Assembly: GCA_029552825.1 (NCBI GenBank)
Contig: JAKPDL010000112.1
Coordinates: forward strand, 1 to 46,205
Direction of reading: 5' to 3'
Length of the DNA: 46,205 nt
DNA from: Bacteroidota bacterium
Lineage (GTDB): Bacteria; Bacteroidota; Bacteroidia; Bacteroidales; VadinHA17
Positions 22,920 to 32,993 of this stretch are shown here, piece by piece. A program made the position numbers and the translations under genes. Position 1 is the first letter of the stretch. Each line of letters begins with the position of its first letter. The notes below the pieces were generated by a model. It did no database searches and had not been told where the DNA came from. It worked only from the letters and a program-made list of their open reading frames with translations.

Positions 22920-23564
22920 TCAATTTTCCAGATTCTTTTTCTTTTTACCTATAAATTTTGATTCTTCCCCTTTCAAAAGCCTGCGAATGTTCGAACGGTG
23001 TGTTATTATCAGTGTTACAGCAATTAATATGGAAAATATCTTAAAGACAGTTGAAGGTGTATCAAAAACTGTGAAGAGCAGCACCGGAAAGGCTATTCCA
23101 AAACTCATTGAAGATACAGATACATAGCCTGTTATGAAAAGCATGGCAAGAAAAACCCCGATGCAAACAAGAGTCAGCAAGGGGTTAAGGGCAAGCAGAG
23201 TACCTACAGTACAACCCACCCCTTTCCCGCCTCTGAAACCTGCAAAAACCGGATAGATATGTCCAACTATAGAAGCCACGCCGGTCAGAATCTGAAAGTT
23301 TACCATGGTACTGCTGCCTCTGTCAGCCAGACTGAAAAAAACTGGTAATGAAGCAGCAAGCCATCCCTTGGCAATATCAACTATTAATACCGGAATGCCT
23401 GTCTTCCAGCCAAGTACTCTTATAACATTTGTTGCTCCTGCGTTACCGCTTCCGTGTTCCCTGATGTCGATACCGTGAAAAAGCTTTGATGCCAATATTG
23501 CAGTTGGTATGGAGCCAAGCAGATAACCTCCCGCAATTGCCAGGAGAATATATAATATGTTCAT
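22920..23564 (-). CDS. plsY: Glycerol-3-phosphate acyltransferase PlsY
   Basis: A 214-residue polytopic membrane protein. It carries the three conserved cytoplasmic motifs of PlsY: HGSGNAGATNVIRVLG after the first helix, GFRGGKGVGCTVG in the middle, and THRSNIRRLLKGEE near the end. It transfers the acyl group from acyl-phosphate to glycerol-3-phosphate, the first step of phosphatidic acid synthesis. The length is normal, with a lysine-rich tail. It lies 35 bases downstream of pckA on the same strand and may be cotranscribed. Confidence 0.97.
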   Translation of the reverse strand: MNILYILLAIAGGYLLGSIPTAILASKLFHGIDIREHGSGNAGATNVIRVLGWKTGIPVLIVDIAKGWLAASLPVFFSLADRGSSTMVNFQILTGVASIVGHIYPVFAGFRGGKGVGCTVGTLLALNPLLTLVCIGVFLAMLFITGYVSVSSMSFGIAFPVLLFTVFDTPSTVFKIFSILIAVTLIITHRSNIRRLLKGEESKFIGKKKKNLEN

Positions 23565-23599
23565 GGCAAGAAAAAGTTTTTCAAAGTTAGCTAATAACT

Positions 23600-25222
23600 T
23601 TATTGTATCACCGGACCATATTGGGTGAGTTTTTGAATTTCAGGATCAGAAGATATGCGGGTGAAATTTTGTATAAATTTTGCTGCCAGTTCTTTTGCTG
23701 CCGATTCCCATTTTTCTGCCGATTCCCATCTCTTTCTCGGATCGAGAAGACTATCATCAACTCCTTCAACATGAGCAGGTATACTCAGGTTGAATATTGG
23801 AATGGTATAAAACTTTTCACTAAGTATCGAACCGTCGAGTATAGCGTTAATTATTTTTCTTGTTGAAGGTAGATCAATTCTTTTCCCTATCCCGTATGGT
23901 CCTCCTGTCCACCCGGTATTTACCAGCCATGCACTGGTATTATGATGTTCCATTCTCTTTGTCAGTTCTCTGGCATAAATAACAGGGTCGAGCATTAAAA
24001 ACGCAGCTCCGAAGCATGAGGAGAATGAAGGGACTGGCTCTTTTATACCTCTCTCTGTACCCGCAACTTTTGCCGTGTAGCCGTTCAGGTAATAATACAT
24101 TGTCTGACCTCTGTTGAGTTTGCTTACCGGTGGCATAACCCCGAAAGCGTCTGCTGTAAGAAATATCACAGTCTTCGCATGTCCGGCCTTTGATACAGGC
24201 TTTACGATGTTTTTAATATGGTAAATAGGGTAGGAGACCCTTGTGTTCTCAGTTTTTGAAGTATCATCAAAATCAATGGAGCCGTCGGGACGTACAACCA
24301 CGTTTTCGAGCAGAGCATCCCTTTTAATGGCATTGTATATATCAGGTTCATATTCTTTCCGGAGGTTAATACATTTTGCGTAGCATCCTCCCTCGAAGTT
24401 GAAGATTCCGTCATCATCCCAGCCATGCTCATCGTCACCTATCAGAGCCCTTTCAGGATCGGTTGAAAGGGTTGTTTTGCCTGTACCCGACAGACCGAAA
24501 AATAGTGCGACATCACCTTTTTTACCAACATTGGCAGCGCAATGCATGGATGCGATCCCTTTTAAGGGCAAAAAATAATTCATTACCGAAAAGATACCCT
24601 TTTTCATTTCCCCTCCATACCATGTTCCTCCTATAAGAGTCATCCTTTCTGTAAGGTTGAAGAGTATAAAATTTTCGGAATTAAGACCCTGTATTCTCCA
24701 TATAGGATTTCTGGCTTTCGAGGCGCAGAGGACAACATAGTTGGGCTTAAAACCTTCCAGCTCATTTTCTGTCGGTCTGATGAACATGTTCTTGACATAG
24801 TGTGCCTGCCATGCAATTTCTGTTACGAACCTTACATTTAGCCTTGAGTTTTCGTTGGCACCGCAGAAACAATCTACTATAAAAAGTCTTTTCCCGGAGA
24901 GCTGCCTGGCCGACAGGTTTTTGCAGTACTCCCACACCTCCTCGCTGATTGGTTTGTTATCGGATGAAAGTGCACGCTCCGATTTCCACCATACTGTGTC
25001 GCGCGTTGTGTCGTCAAGAACCACAAATTTATCTCTGGGTGACCGCCCATGAAAAATACCTGTGTCGACAGCCACTGCGCCTGTATTCGTTACTACTCCT
25101 CTTTCATATCCTTCCAGATCCTCACGGGTCTCTTCTCTGAACAGCAGATCATATGAAGGATTGTAAATGATCTCTTTGACGTCGGTTATTCCGTATAGGG
25201 CAAGGTCGTATGCTGTAATCAT
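23600..25222 (-). CDS. pckA: Phosphoenolpyruvate carboxykinase (ATP)
   Basis: A 540-residue protein from ATG 25222. An in-frame ATG at 25300 would add 26 residues encoded by the upstream terminator hairpin and is rejected. Signature elements are [11 protein letters not shown], the P-loop [16 protein letters not shown], the metal-binding [10 protein letters not shown], and [16 protein letters not shown]. It converts oxaloacetate and ATP to phosphoenolpyruvate and carbon dioxide, or runs in reverse as a carbon-fixing, ATP-yielding step in succinate-producing anaerobes. Together with the upstream PpdK and the distant Pyk, it forms the PEP-pyruvate-oxaloacetate node. Confidence 0.97.
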   Translation of the reverse strand: MITAYDLALYGITDVKEIIYNPSYDLLFREETREDLEGYERGVVTNTGAVAVDTGIFHGRSPRDKFVVLDDTTRDTVWWKSERALSSDNKPISEEVWEYCKNLSARQLSGKRLFIVDCFCGANENSRLNVRFVTEIAWQAHYVKNMFIRPTENELEGFKPNYVVLCASKARNPIWRIQGLNSENFILFNLTERMTLIGGTWYGGEMKKGIFSVMNYFLPLKGIASMHCAANVGKKGDVALFFGLSGTGKTTLSTDPERALIGDDEHGWDDDGIFNFEGGCYAKCINLRKEYEPDIYNAIKRDALLENVVVRPDGSIDFDDTSKTENTRVSYPIYHIKNIVKPVSKAGHAKTVIFLTADAFGVMPPVSKLNRGQTMYYYLNGYTAKVAGTERGIKEPVPSFSSCFGAAFLMLDPVIYARELTKRMEHHNTSAWLVNTGWTGGPYGIGKRIDLPSTRKIINAILDGSILSEKFYTIPIFNLSIPAHVEGVDDSLLDPRKRWESAEKWESAAKELAAKFIQNFTRISSDPEIQKLTQYGPVIQ

Positions 25223-25266
25223 TTTCTTTTGATAATGAGCCCTAAAGCTACAAAATATTGCCCGTT

Positions 25267-25301
25267 TAAAAAAAATGTCCCGGTCTTTCTGCCGGGACAT
25301 T
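25267..25301 (-). terminator. Rho-independent terminator of ppdK
   Basis: On the minus strand, a perfect 10-base-pair stem AATGTCCCGG / CCGGGACATT with an eight-base loop is followed by a run of eight T. It lies 27 bases after the ppdK stop, so ppdK and pckA are separate transcription units. Confidence 0.93.
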
Positions 25302-25327
25302 ACAGTGTTATTGAAACAAACAACCTC

Positions 25328-28060
25328 TTAGCGGGTATATTTTATTGAAGCCTGTGCTGCTGCCAGACGTGCAATAGGAACTCTGAATGGTGAGCAGCTT
25401 ACGTATGTAAGTCCGGTCTTGTAGCAGAATTCCACTGAAGCAGGGTCACCACCCTGTTCGCCGCATATTCCTATCTTAAGGCTTGGTCTGGTAGCACGGC
25501 CTTTTTCTACTGACATCTTAACCAGCTGACCTACACCATCCTGGTCTATTGTCTGGAAGGGATCTGCAGGTAACAGTTTTTTGTCGAGATAGTCGTGAAG
25601 GAAAGCTCCGGTATCGTCGCGGCTGAATCCGAATGTCATCTGGGTAAGGTCATTTGTACCGAATGAGAAGAACTCAGCCGTTTTAGCCATCCTGTCCGAA
25701 AGCAGGCATGCTCTCGGTATTTCAATCATGGTACCGTATAAGTATTCTATCTTGTCGAGTCCGTATTTCTTACATACTTCCTCATATACTTTATCGGTAA
25801 TCTTTTTGGTGAAGTCGAGTTCAGACACGTCGCAGGTTACAGGCACCATTATTTCGGGATGAGGTTTCTTGCCTTCTTTAATAAGTTCTGCAGTAGCTTC
25901 GAATATTGCGCGTATCTGCATTTCTGATATTTCCGGATAGGTGATACCCAGTCTTACACCTCTGTGACCCATCATCGGGTTCGATTCATGAAGTGTTTCA
26001 CCGCGTTTCGCAACTTCTTCGGGTTTAATTCCAAGGGCTTTTGCCAGTTCTGCCTGCTTTTCTGGGCTCTGCGGAACGAATTCGTGCAGAGGCGGGTCGA
26101 GCAGACGGAATGTCACCGGCAGGCCATCCATCACTACGAGAGTTGCCTTAACGTCTTTCTTTACATAGGGGAAGAGTTCATCAAGGGCTTTGCGGCGTTC
26201 AGCTTCACTGTTGCTGAGAATCATCTTACGAAGCAGGAAGAGCGGCTCTTCTGAACCTTTGCCATAGAACATGTGTTCTGTACGGAAAAGGCCGATACCT
26301 TCAGCTCCGAAATCGCGTGCCAGTTTTGCATCTTCTGGAGTGTCGGCATTGGTGCGGACACCCATTTTGCGGTATTTATCAACCAGCTTCATGAAATCCC
26401 TGAATCTTGGATTTTCAGATGCATCCATCAGCTTCAGAGCTCCAGTGTAAACGTTTCCTCTGGTACCGTTAAGTGTTAAAACGTCACCTTCTTTAATAAC
26501 TATGTTGGTTCCGTTAACTTTTGCTGTCTTATGTTCAGCATCAACAATCAGTCCGCCTGCACCTACCACACAGCATTTACCCCAGCCACGGGCTACAAGG
26601 GCAGCATGTGATGTCATGCCTCCGCGTGCTGTTAGTATACCCACTGCTGCACGCATACCTTCAACATCTTCGGGGTTGGTCTCTTCGCGAAGAAGAATTA
26701 CTTTTTCTCCTTTACGAGTCCATACCACAGCATCGTTGGCAGTAAATACAACCTTGCCTACTGCTGCTCCCGGACCTGCTGGCAGACCCTTGACAATGGG
26801 TTTAACTTTCTTTTCTTCTTCAGGGTCGCATATCGGGTGCAGAAGTTCATCAAGCTGTGCAGGATCAAGCCTTAGAACTGCGGTCTTCTCATCAATGAGA
26901 CCTTCCTCCAGCATATCCATAGCCATGTTCAGGGCAGCCGTACCGGTGCGTTTTCCAACACGGCACTGCAGCATATAAAGCTTGCCTTCCTGTATGGTGA
27001 ACTCAATATCGAGCATGTCGCGGTAATTCTTCTCGAGAATATCCCTGATCTCACATAACTCCTTATAGGTCTCAGGCATAGCTTCTTCCATGCTCTGCAG
27101 ATGCTTGTTCTGCTCATTCTTTGTAGCATTGTTGAGCGGGTTGGGTGTTCTGATACCTGCTACCACATCTTCACCCTGTGCGTTAATGAGCCATTCGCCG
27201 TAGAACTGGTTTTCTCCGGTTGCAGGGTTCCTGGTAAACGCTACGCCTGTTGCCGAAGTATCACCCATGTTACCGAATACCATTGCCTGTACATTGACTG
27301 CAGTACCCCAGTCGTCGGGAATACCTTCAATACGGCGATACGATACAGCTTTCTTACCATTCCAGCTTTTGAAAACAGCCTGAATACCTCCGATAAGCTG
27401 CTCCTTTGCATCATCAGGGAAGGGTTTCCCTAATACTTCTTTCACTTTTTCCTTGAACTTTTCAGCAAGGTACTTCAGGTCTTCTGCTGTAAGGTCTGTG
27501 TCGGACTTATACCCTTTTTTCTCTTTGTATTCGTCAAGCATTTCGTCGAGCTGCTTGCGGATACCCTTTCCTTCAGGAGGTTCAATACCTTCTGCCTTTT
27601 CCATCACAACGTCGGCATACATCATAATCAGTCGGCGGTATGAATCCCATACGAACCTCGGGTTATTGGTCTTTTTAATCAGACCCGGTATAGTTGCCGA
27701 ACACAAGCCGATATTCAGAACCGTATCCATCATACCGGGCATTGACCTGCGGGCTCCGGAACGGCACGAAACAAGTAACGGATTTTCCGGATCCCCGTAT
27801 TTCATGCCCATAATCTTTTCAGTCTTCTTCATTGCTTCCCATACATCTTCCATGAGCCCTTCGGGAAGTTTGCAGTTATTGGCATAATACTCTGTGCAGA
27901 CTTCGGTAGTGATTGTAAAACCTGCAGGAACAGGAAGTCCCAGCAGACACATCTCTGCAAGATTAGCTCCTTTACCGCCAAGCAGGTTCTTCATTTCTGC
28001 ATTACCTTCTGCAGTCTTATTTCCGAATGTGTAAACTCTTTTTGTTTTTGACATAATCAT
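25328..28060 (-). CDS. ppdK: Pyruvate, phosphate dikinase
   Basis: A 910-residue enzyme with the full three-part structure. The N-terminal ATP-grasp domain has MKNLLGGKGANLAEM and SCRSGARRSMPGMMDTVLNIG. The central phosphohistidine swivel domain has catalytic His near residue 485 in GGMTSHAALVARGWGKCCVVG. The C-terminal PEP/pyruvate barrel includes FRLLDPPLHEF, MGHRGVRLG and GICGEQGGDP. It interconverts pyruvate, ATP and phosphate with PEP, AMP and pyrophosphate. In anaerobes it often works glycolytically with pyrophosphate. ATG 28054 (third codon) is an equally good start. It has a promoter upstream and its own terminator. Confidence 0.98.
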   Translation of the reverse strand: MIMSKTKRVYTFGNKTAEGNAEMKNLLGGKGANLAEMCLLGLPVPAGFTITTEVCTEYYANNCKLPEGLMEDVWEAMKKTEKIMGMKYGDPENPLLVSCRSGARRSMPGMMDTVLNIGLCSATIPGLIKKTNNPRFVWDSYRRLIMMYADVVMEKAEGIEPPEGKGIRKQLDEMLDEYKEKKGYKSDTDLTAEDLKYLAEKFKEKVKEVLGKPFPDDAKEQLIGGIQAVFKSWNGKKAVSYRRIEGIPDDWGTAVNVQAMVFGNMGDTSATGVAFTRNPATGENQFYGEWLINAQGEDVVAGIRTPNPLNNATKNEQNKHLQSMEEAMPETYKELCEIRDILEKNYRDMLDIEFTIQEGKLYMLQCRVGKRTGTAALNMAMDMLEEGLIDEKTAVLRLDPAQLDELLHPICDPEEEKKVKPIVKGLPAGPGAAVGKVVFTANDAVVWTRKGEKVILLREETNPEDVEGMRAAVGILTARGGMTSHAALVARGWGKCCVVGAGGLIVDAEHKTAKVNGTNIVIKEGDVLTLNGTRGNVYTGALKLMDASENPRFRDFMKLVDKYRKMGVRTNADTPEDAKLARDFGAEGIGLFRTEHMFYGKGSEEPLFLLRKMILSNSEAERRKALDELFPYVKKDVKATLVVMDGLPVTFRLLDPPLHEFVPQSPEKQAELAKALGIKPEEVAKRGETLHESNPMMGHRGVRLGITYPEISEMQIRAIFEATAELIKEGKKPHPEIMVPVTCDVSELDFTKKITDKVYEEVCKKYGLDKIEYLYGTMIEIPRACLLSDRMAKTAEFFSFGTNDLTQMTFGFSRDDTGAFLHDYLDKKLLPADPFQTIDQDGVGQLVKMSVEKGRATRPSLKIGICGEQGGDPASVEFCYKTGLTYVSCSPFRVPIARLAAAQASIKYTR

Positions 28061-28104
28061 ATCTGTTTGATTGTTAATTATAAGTGTTTTCTTAAAAGCA
28101 GTCG

Positions 28105-28135
28105 CAAAGTTAAATATTTAAATGTAATTCCGAAA
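28105..28135 (-). promoter_or_regulatory. Bacteroidota-type promoter of ppdK
   Basis: On the minus strand, TTTC at 28135-28132, 19 bases, then a perfect TAACTTTG at 28112-28105. It is 45 bases before the ppdK start. Confidence 0.6.
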
Positions 28136-28170
28136 TCTTTAACATGGTTTGTTACCAAATTGTTGATTCT

Positions 28171-29448
28171 TTAATCTTTTTTAACTACACGATATCCCAT
28201 GCTTTCAATGCTTTTAATTATTTCATCAACATTGTAACCCGAACCCTTGATTTCTACCATTCCGGTTTCAAGGTCTACGCGGGCAGAAGAGACCCCTGCT
28301 TTGGAGATGGCACTGTTTTCAACATTCCGGCGGCAATTATTGCAGCTCATTCCTTCAACAGTGAGTGTTGTAATATTAATAGTGCCTGGCTCTGAATCGC
28401 CTTTGCGATTTATGCCGGCAAAGATTTTGGGCAGGTATATTTTCCTCAGAGCATTAAGTATTAGCAATACAAGCACAACAGCTGATGAAGTGCTCAGCCA
28501 TGCAGGCAGAATCTCATGGTTATGTCCGGCATGGGCTGCATGAATGGATGGCACAAACCATTGTGCAGGTAAAAGATAGTCAATTATTGAGCCTGCAATG
28601 AGTGCCCCGACAATTATAGCTGACAGATAACCTATCAGGGTCTTTTTCCCCATTTCCTTGCCTATCATGGTTATTGTTGCAGCATTTGTTGCAGGACCTG
28701 CCATAAGCAGAACCAGTGCGGCACCGGGCGAGAGCCCTTTAAGCATCAGCACTGCTGCAATCGGAACCGACGCCGTGGCACATATATAAACCGGAATTGC
28801 TGCCACAAGTATCAGAATCATGCCGGCAAAATTGCCTGGAAGCTTGTCGGCAAAATAATTGTCCGGAACAATCACTGAAATTAAAGCTGCAATTAAAAGA
28901 CCTATTACCAGCCATTTGGCAATATCCTGCATGAACTCAACAAATGGGTATCTGAATAGTTCTTTAAGTTTCGGAATAAACCCGGATGGTATTTCACGGG
29001 AATTGTCAGGTCCATTTTTGGAAATGTTTTTATCACCTTTATATAATCTTTTTGTGAGTAAACCTCCAAACAAACCGGTCAAGAAAGCCACCACAGGCCT
29101 GATAATTGCAAATGGCAGCCCCAGCAAAGACCATGTGACCATTATGGAGTCAGCACCTGTCTGAGGTGTGGATATAAGAAATGACACCGTTGAGGGCCTC
29201 GACGCACCATGCCTGTAAAATGCCAGACCTGTGGGTATCACCCCGCAGGAACATAAAGGAAGAGGTACTCCGATGAGCGAGGCGTTGAGAACCGATTTGA
29301 AATTATTACCACCGAGATATTTTGATACCTTTTTACCAGGAAACAGAAGATGCATCAGTCCGGCAAAAAAAAATCCCAGCAGCAGATAAGGTGACATCTC
29401 AAGAAAAATTGTCCACAACTCAGTTCCGAATTTTACCAGATAATTCAT
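28171..29448 (-). CDS. Permease (DUF318 / SO_0444 family) with C-terminal heavy-metal-associated domain
   Basis: A 425-residue protein. The first about 310 residues are a multi-helix permease with the conserved PLPLCSCGVIPTG, STPQTGADS and MAGPATNAATI segments of the DUF318 family. This family includes predicted copper/zinc or arsenic efflux proteins. A short histidine-rich loop (HAAHAGHNHE) and another helix follow. Residues about 358-425 form an HMA ferredoxin-like domain with the metal-binding GMSCNNCRRNVE. Fusion of permease and HMA points to export of a soft metal ion; the metal is not determinable. It lies 110 bases upstream of ppdK's start on the same strand and 71 bases downstream of xerD. 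Confidence 0.9.
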   Translation of the reverse strand: MNYLVKFGTELWTIFLEMSPYLLLGFFFAGLMHLLFPGKKVSKYLGGNNFKSVLNASLIGVPLPLCSCGVIPTGLAFYRHGASRPSTVSFLISTPQTGADSIMVTWSLLGLPFAIIRPVVAFLTGLFGGLLTKRLYKGDKNISKNGPDNSREIPSGFIPKLKELFRYPFVEFMQDIAKWLVIGLLIAALISVIVPDNYFADKLPGNFAGMILILVAAIPVYICATASVPIAAVLMLKGLSPGAALVLLMAGPATNAATITMIGKEMGKKTLIGYLSAIIVGALIAGSIIDYLLPAQWFVPSIHAAHAGHNHEILPAWLSTSSAVVLVLLILNALRKIYLPKIFAGINRKGDSEPGTINITTLTVEGMSCNNCRRNVENSAISKAGVSSARVDLETGMVEIKGSGYNVDEIIKSIESMGYRVVKKD

Positions 29449-29519
29449 TTTCTGTTTATTTCTTAGTATATAAACAAAATTAACGGCCTTTCGTTTATTT
29501 CAACATAGAATTATTCTGC

Positions 29520-30425
29520 CTAAGCTCTTGGATGAAACATTACTAGCGTGTCCCTCAGGAAAGTCCTGTCGATATGGGTATATATTTCAGTTGTGAGGAT
29601 TGATTCGTGTCCGAGCATCTCCTGTACAGCCCTGAGGTCAGCACCGGCTTCAATCAGATGTGTGGCAAACGAATGGCGCAGAGTGTGAGGACTTATCTTC
29701 TTCCTGATTCCTGCTTTCCGAGCAAGGTCTTTAATAATTGTAAATATCATTACCCGTGTAAGTTTTCTTCCCCTGCGATTAAGAAAGACAATATTTTCAT
29801 CATGTATTACCCGGAACCGCCTTCGCTGCTCAAGATAAAGCTCTATTGCCTTCAGTGCTTTGCTTCCTATCGGTACCATACGCTGTTTATTTCCTTTTCC
29901 TGTAATCACCAGGAAACCTTCAGCTTTGTGAATATCAGTCAGTCTTAGGTTTACCAGTTCAGATACCCTCAATCCTGCACCATAGAGGGTCTCAATAATT
30001 GCTTTGTTTCTGTGACCCTCCGGCTTGCTGAGATCTATTGTATCTATAAGCTTTTCAATTTCTGCTAACGATAAAACTTCAGGCAGATGAAATCCAATTT
30101 TAGGCGATTCAATCAGCGCTGAGGGATTCTCGGAAATGACACCCTCAATCAGCAGATATCTGAAAAATGCCCTTATACCCGAGAGCATCCTTGCCTGGGT
30201 TCTGGGGTTGGGATTGCTTGAATTAAGCCAATGTATATAATCTTGCAGATCGTTGTATGTAATTTCAGCCGGCTTTTTGTTTCTTCCTTCACCTGAAAAA
30301 TATTCCCTCAGACTCGTTATGTCATGAAGATATGCTTCTATACTGTTAGACGACAGAGATTTTTCGAGTCTGAGATAAGTTTCAAAGTCCCTTACAGCAT
30401 CACTCCAGTTAATTCCAGGTGACAT
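29520..30425 (-). CDS. xerD: Tyrosine recombinase XerD
   Basis: A 301-residue site-specific recombinase. An N-terminal SAM-like core-binding domain (about 8-95) is followed by the catalytic domain with all active residues: R153 in GAGLRVSEL, K177 in GKGNKQR, H247-x2-R250 in SPHTLRHSFATH, H273 in LGHES, and nucleophile Y282 in IYTHID. The length and motifs match chromosomal XerC/XerD, which resolve chromosome dimers at dif. It is beside aroQ and not in a mobile element. The XerD name rather than XerC is a judgement from overall form. Confidence 0.92.
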   Translation of the reverse strand: MSPGINWSDAVRDFETYLRLEKSLSSNSIEAYLHDITSLREYFSGEGRNKKPAEITYNDLQDYIHWLNSSNPNPRTQARMLSGIRAFFRYLLIEGVISENPSALIESPKIGFHLPEVLSLAEIEKLIDTIDLSKPEGHRNKAIIETLYGAGLRVSELVNLRLTDIHKAEGFLVITGKGNKQRMVPIGSKALKAIELYLEQRRRFRVIHDENIVFLNRRGRKLTRVMIFTIIKDLARKAGIRKKISPHTLRHSFATHLIEAGADLRAVQEMLGHESILTTEIYTHIDRTFLRDTLVMFHPRA

Positions 30426-30582
30426 ACAAAATCTTTTTAACAGCGTTCACGTTATCAATACGCTGGTGTAAAAACATTGATGCAAAATTATTAAAATGGT
30501 ACATATTATTGATTTTTTGCGCTATTTTGCATTATAAACACAAACTGTTTTTTAAGTAGGTTTTTATAAAAATATTCCGGAA

Positions 30583-31014
30583 ATGAAAATACAGATAATT
30601 AACGGCCCCAATCTTAATCTGCTGGGTAAAAGGGAACCGGAAAAATACGGATATACTTCATTTGAAGATTTTCTGGCTGAATTGCGAGAAAAATATCCTT
30701 CAGTGGAGATTGAATATTTTCAGTCGAATGTTGAAGGCGAGATAATTAACAGAATACATGAAACGGGGTTCACTTATGACGGAATTATTCTTAATCCTGG
30801 CGGATATACACATACATCGGTTGCCATAGCTGACGCAGTTGCAGCGGTAAAGTGCCCTGTGGTTGAGGTTCATATAACAAATGTTGCTGCACGCGAGGAG
30901 TTCAGGCATAACAGTCTTGTGGGCAGATTCTGCCGTGGAAGCATTATCGGATTCGGCCTTCTTGGCTATCTACTTGCAGTTGAAGCTATTGTTCATTTAG
31001 CAAAGAAAGTATGA
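30583..31014 (+). CDS. aroQ: 3-dehydroquinate dehydratase, type II
   Basis: A 143-residue dodecamer-forming enzyme of the shikimate pathway. Hallmarks are IINGPNLNLLGKREPEKYG at the N-terminus with the active tyrosine and arginine, FQSNVEGEIINRIHE, NPGGYTHTSVAI with the catalytic histidine, and VEVHITNVAAREEFRHNS. Length is normal. It overlaps the start of pyk by four bases (ATGA), so the two are translationally coupled. The 157-base region shared with xerD must carry divergent promoters; no strong match to the consensus is seen. Confidence 0.97.
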   Translation: MKIQIINGPNLNLLGKREPEKYGYTSFEDFLAELREKYPSVEIEYFQSNVEGEIINRIHETGFTYDGIILNPGGYTHTSVAIADAVAAVKCPVVEVHITNVAAREEFRHNSLVGRFCRGSIIGFGLLGYLLAVEAIVHLAKKV

Positions 31015-32441
31015 TGAAAAAGAAAAGGACAAAAATTGTTGCTACTATATCCGACAAGAGGTGTGATCCTGAGTTTATCAGGGGACTGTATGAGGAAGGT
31101 ATGGACGTGGTAAGAATCAACTCGGCACACCTTGATCTGGAGGGGGCACTTAAGATTATAAGAAACGTACGTCAGGTGTCCGATAAAATAGCAATTCTTC
31201 TGGACACCAAGGGACCGGAGATAAGAACAACAATATGCGATGCCCCTATATATCTGAAAAAAGGAGAAATTGTAAAGATTACAGGTGAACCCGGGAAGAA
31301 GACTGAGCGGGGAAATATCTGTGTTACTTTCCCTGGCTTTGCAGATGAAGTTCCTGTGGGAACCTCCGTACTTATTGACGATGGCGAAATTGAACTAAAA
31401 GTCACAGGAAAAGAGGGCAACTCTCTCGAATGCACAGTTGTTGATGATGGCATACTCGGTTCCAGGAAGAGCGTGAACGTCCCGGGTGTCAGGATCTGTC
31501 TTCCTTCAGTTACACCTAAAGACAGGCTCTTCATTGAGATGGCCGCAAAGGAAGATATTGAGTTTATCGCTCACTCTTTTGTGCGTAACCGGCAGGATTT
31601 GCTTGATGTAAAGGCAATACTGGAGAAAGCCGGCAGCGAAATAAAATTAATTGCAAAAATAGAAAACCAGGAAGGGGTTGACAATATCGACGAAATTCTG
31701 GATGAAGCCTATGGGATAATGGTTGCAAGGGGTGATCTGGCAATTGAGATCCCATATGAGAAGGTTCCGGTTATTCAGCGTATGATAATCAATAAATGTA
31801 TCCGGCGAAGGAAACCGGTTATCGTTGCTACACAGATGCTTCAGACAATGATCAATAACCTTCGTCCGACACGTGCAGAGATAAGCGATATCGCAAACGC
31901 GATCTATTCGCATACCGATGCCATGATGCTCAGCGGCGAAACCGCCAGCGGGAAATATCCTGTTGAGGCAGTACAGACAATGACAAAAGTTGCCCTTGAA
32001 GTGGAAAACCATACTGAACAATTCCTTGATATACCGCCGGGTACACAGGCAGGTGAGATTTCAGGCCACCTTGCCAGAATAGCTGTCGAGACATCAGTGA
32101 AGGTGGGAGCAAAAGGAATAATTGCTGATACCGCTGAAGGACGTACCATCAGAGATATGGCTGCATTCAGGGGCAGAGGACTTATCCTTGCCCAGTGCTA
32201 CAAAAAGAGAACAATGAGGGAACTTGCTCTCTCATACGGGGTCTATGCCGACTATCAGGAGAAGAAGAAATCGGTCGATATGTTTATCCATACAGCTCTT
32301 GGAAAACTGGTTAAAACACATGATCTGTCCGATAATGATATCGTGATTGTCCTTGCCGGTAATTTCTCGGGCGGAAGAGGATTCTCCTTCATTGAAGTGG
32401 GTACGGTAGACTACCTGAAAAACAGAGTTACCTATGTCTGA
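31011..32441 (+). CDS. pyk: Pyruvate kinase
   Basis: A 476-residue enzyme of normal bacterial length. Motifs: KIVATISDKRCDP, DVVRINSAHLDLEG, LLDTKGPEIRT, then IAKIENQEGVDNIDEI with the catalytic lysine, MVARGDLAIEIP, VIVATQMLQTM, RPTRAEISDIANAI and MMLSGETASGKYPVEAV. It converts PEP and ADP to pyruvate and ATP. Start codons M1 or M2 are adjacent and both plausible. It is coupled to aroQ by the four-base overlap, which links the shikimate enzyme to PEP supply. A DUF6702 gene follows 54 bases later. Confidence 0.98.
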   Translation: MMKKKRTKIVATISDKRCDPEFIRGLYEEGMDVVRINSAHLDLEGALKIIRNVRQVSDKIAILLDTKGPEIRTTICDAPIYLKKGEIVKITGEPGKKTERGNICVTFPGFADEVPVGTSVLIDDGEIELKVTGKEGNSLECTVVDDGILGSRKSVNVPGVRICLPSVTPKDRLFIEMAAKEDIEFIAHSFVRNRQDLLDVKAILEKAGSEIKLIAKIENQEGVDNIDEILDEAYGIMVARGDLAIEIPYEKVPVIQRMIINKCIRRRKPVIVATQMLQTMINNLRPTRAEISDIANAIYSHTDAMMLSGETASGKYPVEAVQTMTKVALEVENHTEQFLDIPPGTQAGEISGHLARIAVETSVKVGAKGIIADTAEGRTIRDMAAFRGRGLILAQCYKKRTMRELALSYGVYADYQEKKKSVDMFIHTALGKLVKTHDLSDNDIVIVLAGNFSGGRGFSFIEVGTVDYLKNRVTYV

Positions 32442-32495
32442 AATCTGTTTTTATGGCGTGATTTTTGAAGTATTTTAATTACCTGTGAGCAATAA

Positions 32496-32987
32496 ATGTT
32501 TAAACTTTTATTAATAGCTTTCTGGTTGGTGGTTCATCCTGTCCACGTTACCCTTTTGAGTATCGAATATTCGGAGGAGAAGAAGACATTTAATGCTTTT
32601 CTAAGAGTATATTATGATGATTTCATGCTTGATTATCAGTTGCTTAAAGGTAATGCTTTTGTATTTGACATAAATGGCGACAAAAAAGAAGCAATAACCA
32701 GACTGGAAGGTTATCTTAAAGAAAGAATACAATTGCTGGCAGGTAAAATGCCTCTGGATTTCACTATAACTGATATTAATCTTTCTGATAATGAGTTGAA
32801 TATTTACTTGCAATATAAATCTGCCGGGAAAGCAAAGGTTTTTACAGTAAAAAATGCTATCCTTGCTGATATTTATAATGATCAGTCAAATCTTTTGATT
32901 TTCCGGTATGGAGAATTTGAAGAGGGAGTAAAACTTACACCCGGGAAACGTGAGCATGTGTTTGAAATTAAACGAGTTTCTGATTAA
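32496..32987 (+). CDS. DUF6702 family protein
   Basis: A 163-residue exported protein. A short N-terminal hydrophobic segment (LLLIAFWLVV) leads into HPVHVTLLSIEYSEEKKTFNAFLRVYYDDF. That histidine-led start with a following beta strand is the recognisable DUF6702 pattern in Bacteroidota. The rest is beta-rich with one helix (TRLEGYLKERIQLLAGKM). Function unknown. It lies seven bases before the start of the T9SS-sorted protein, so it is probably in one operon with it and the TPR protein. Confidence 0.78.
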   Translation: MFKLLLIAFWLVVHPVHVTLLSIEYSEEKKTFNAFLRVYYDDFMLDYQLLKGNAFVFDINGDKKEAITRLEGYLKERIQLLAGKMPLDFTITDINLSDNELNIYLQYKSAGKAKVFTVKNAILADIYNDQSNLLIFRYGEFEEGVKLTPGKREHVFEIKRVSD

Positions 32988-32993
32988 TTGAGT

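Noticed and set aside
25223-25300. Upstream start for PckA at 25300
   Set aside because: The extra 26 codons run through the ppdK terminator hairpin and T-run, and the family starts near the ATG at 25222.
29520-30425. Tyrosine recombinase as an integron or phage integrase
   Set aside because: Length and motifs match the housekeeping XerC/XerD type. There is no attachment site, cassette array or phage gene next to it.
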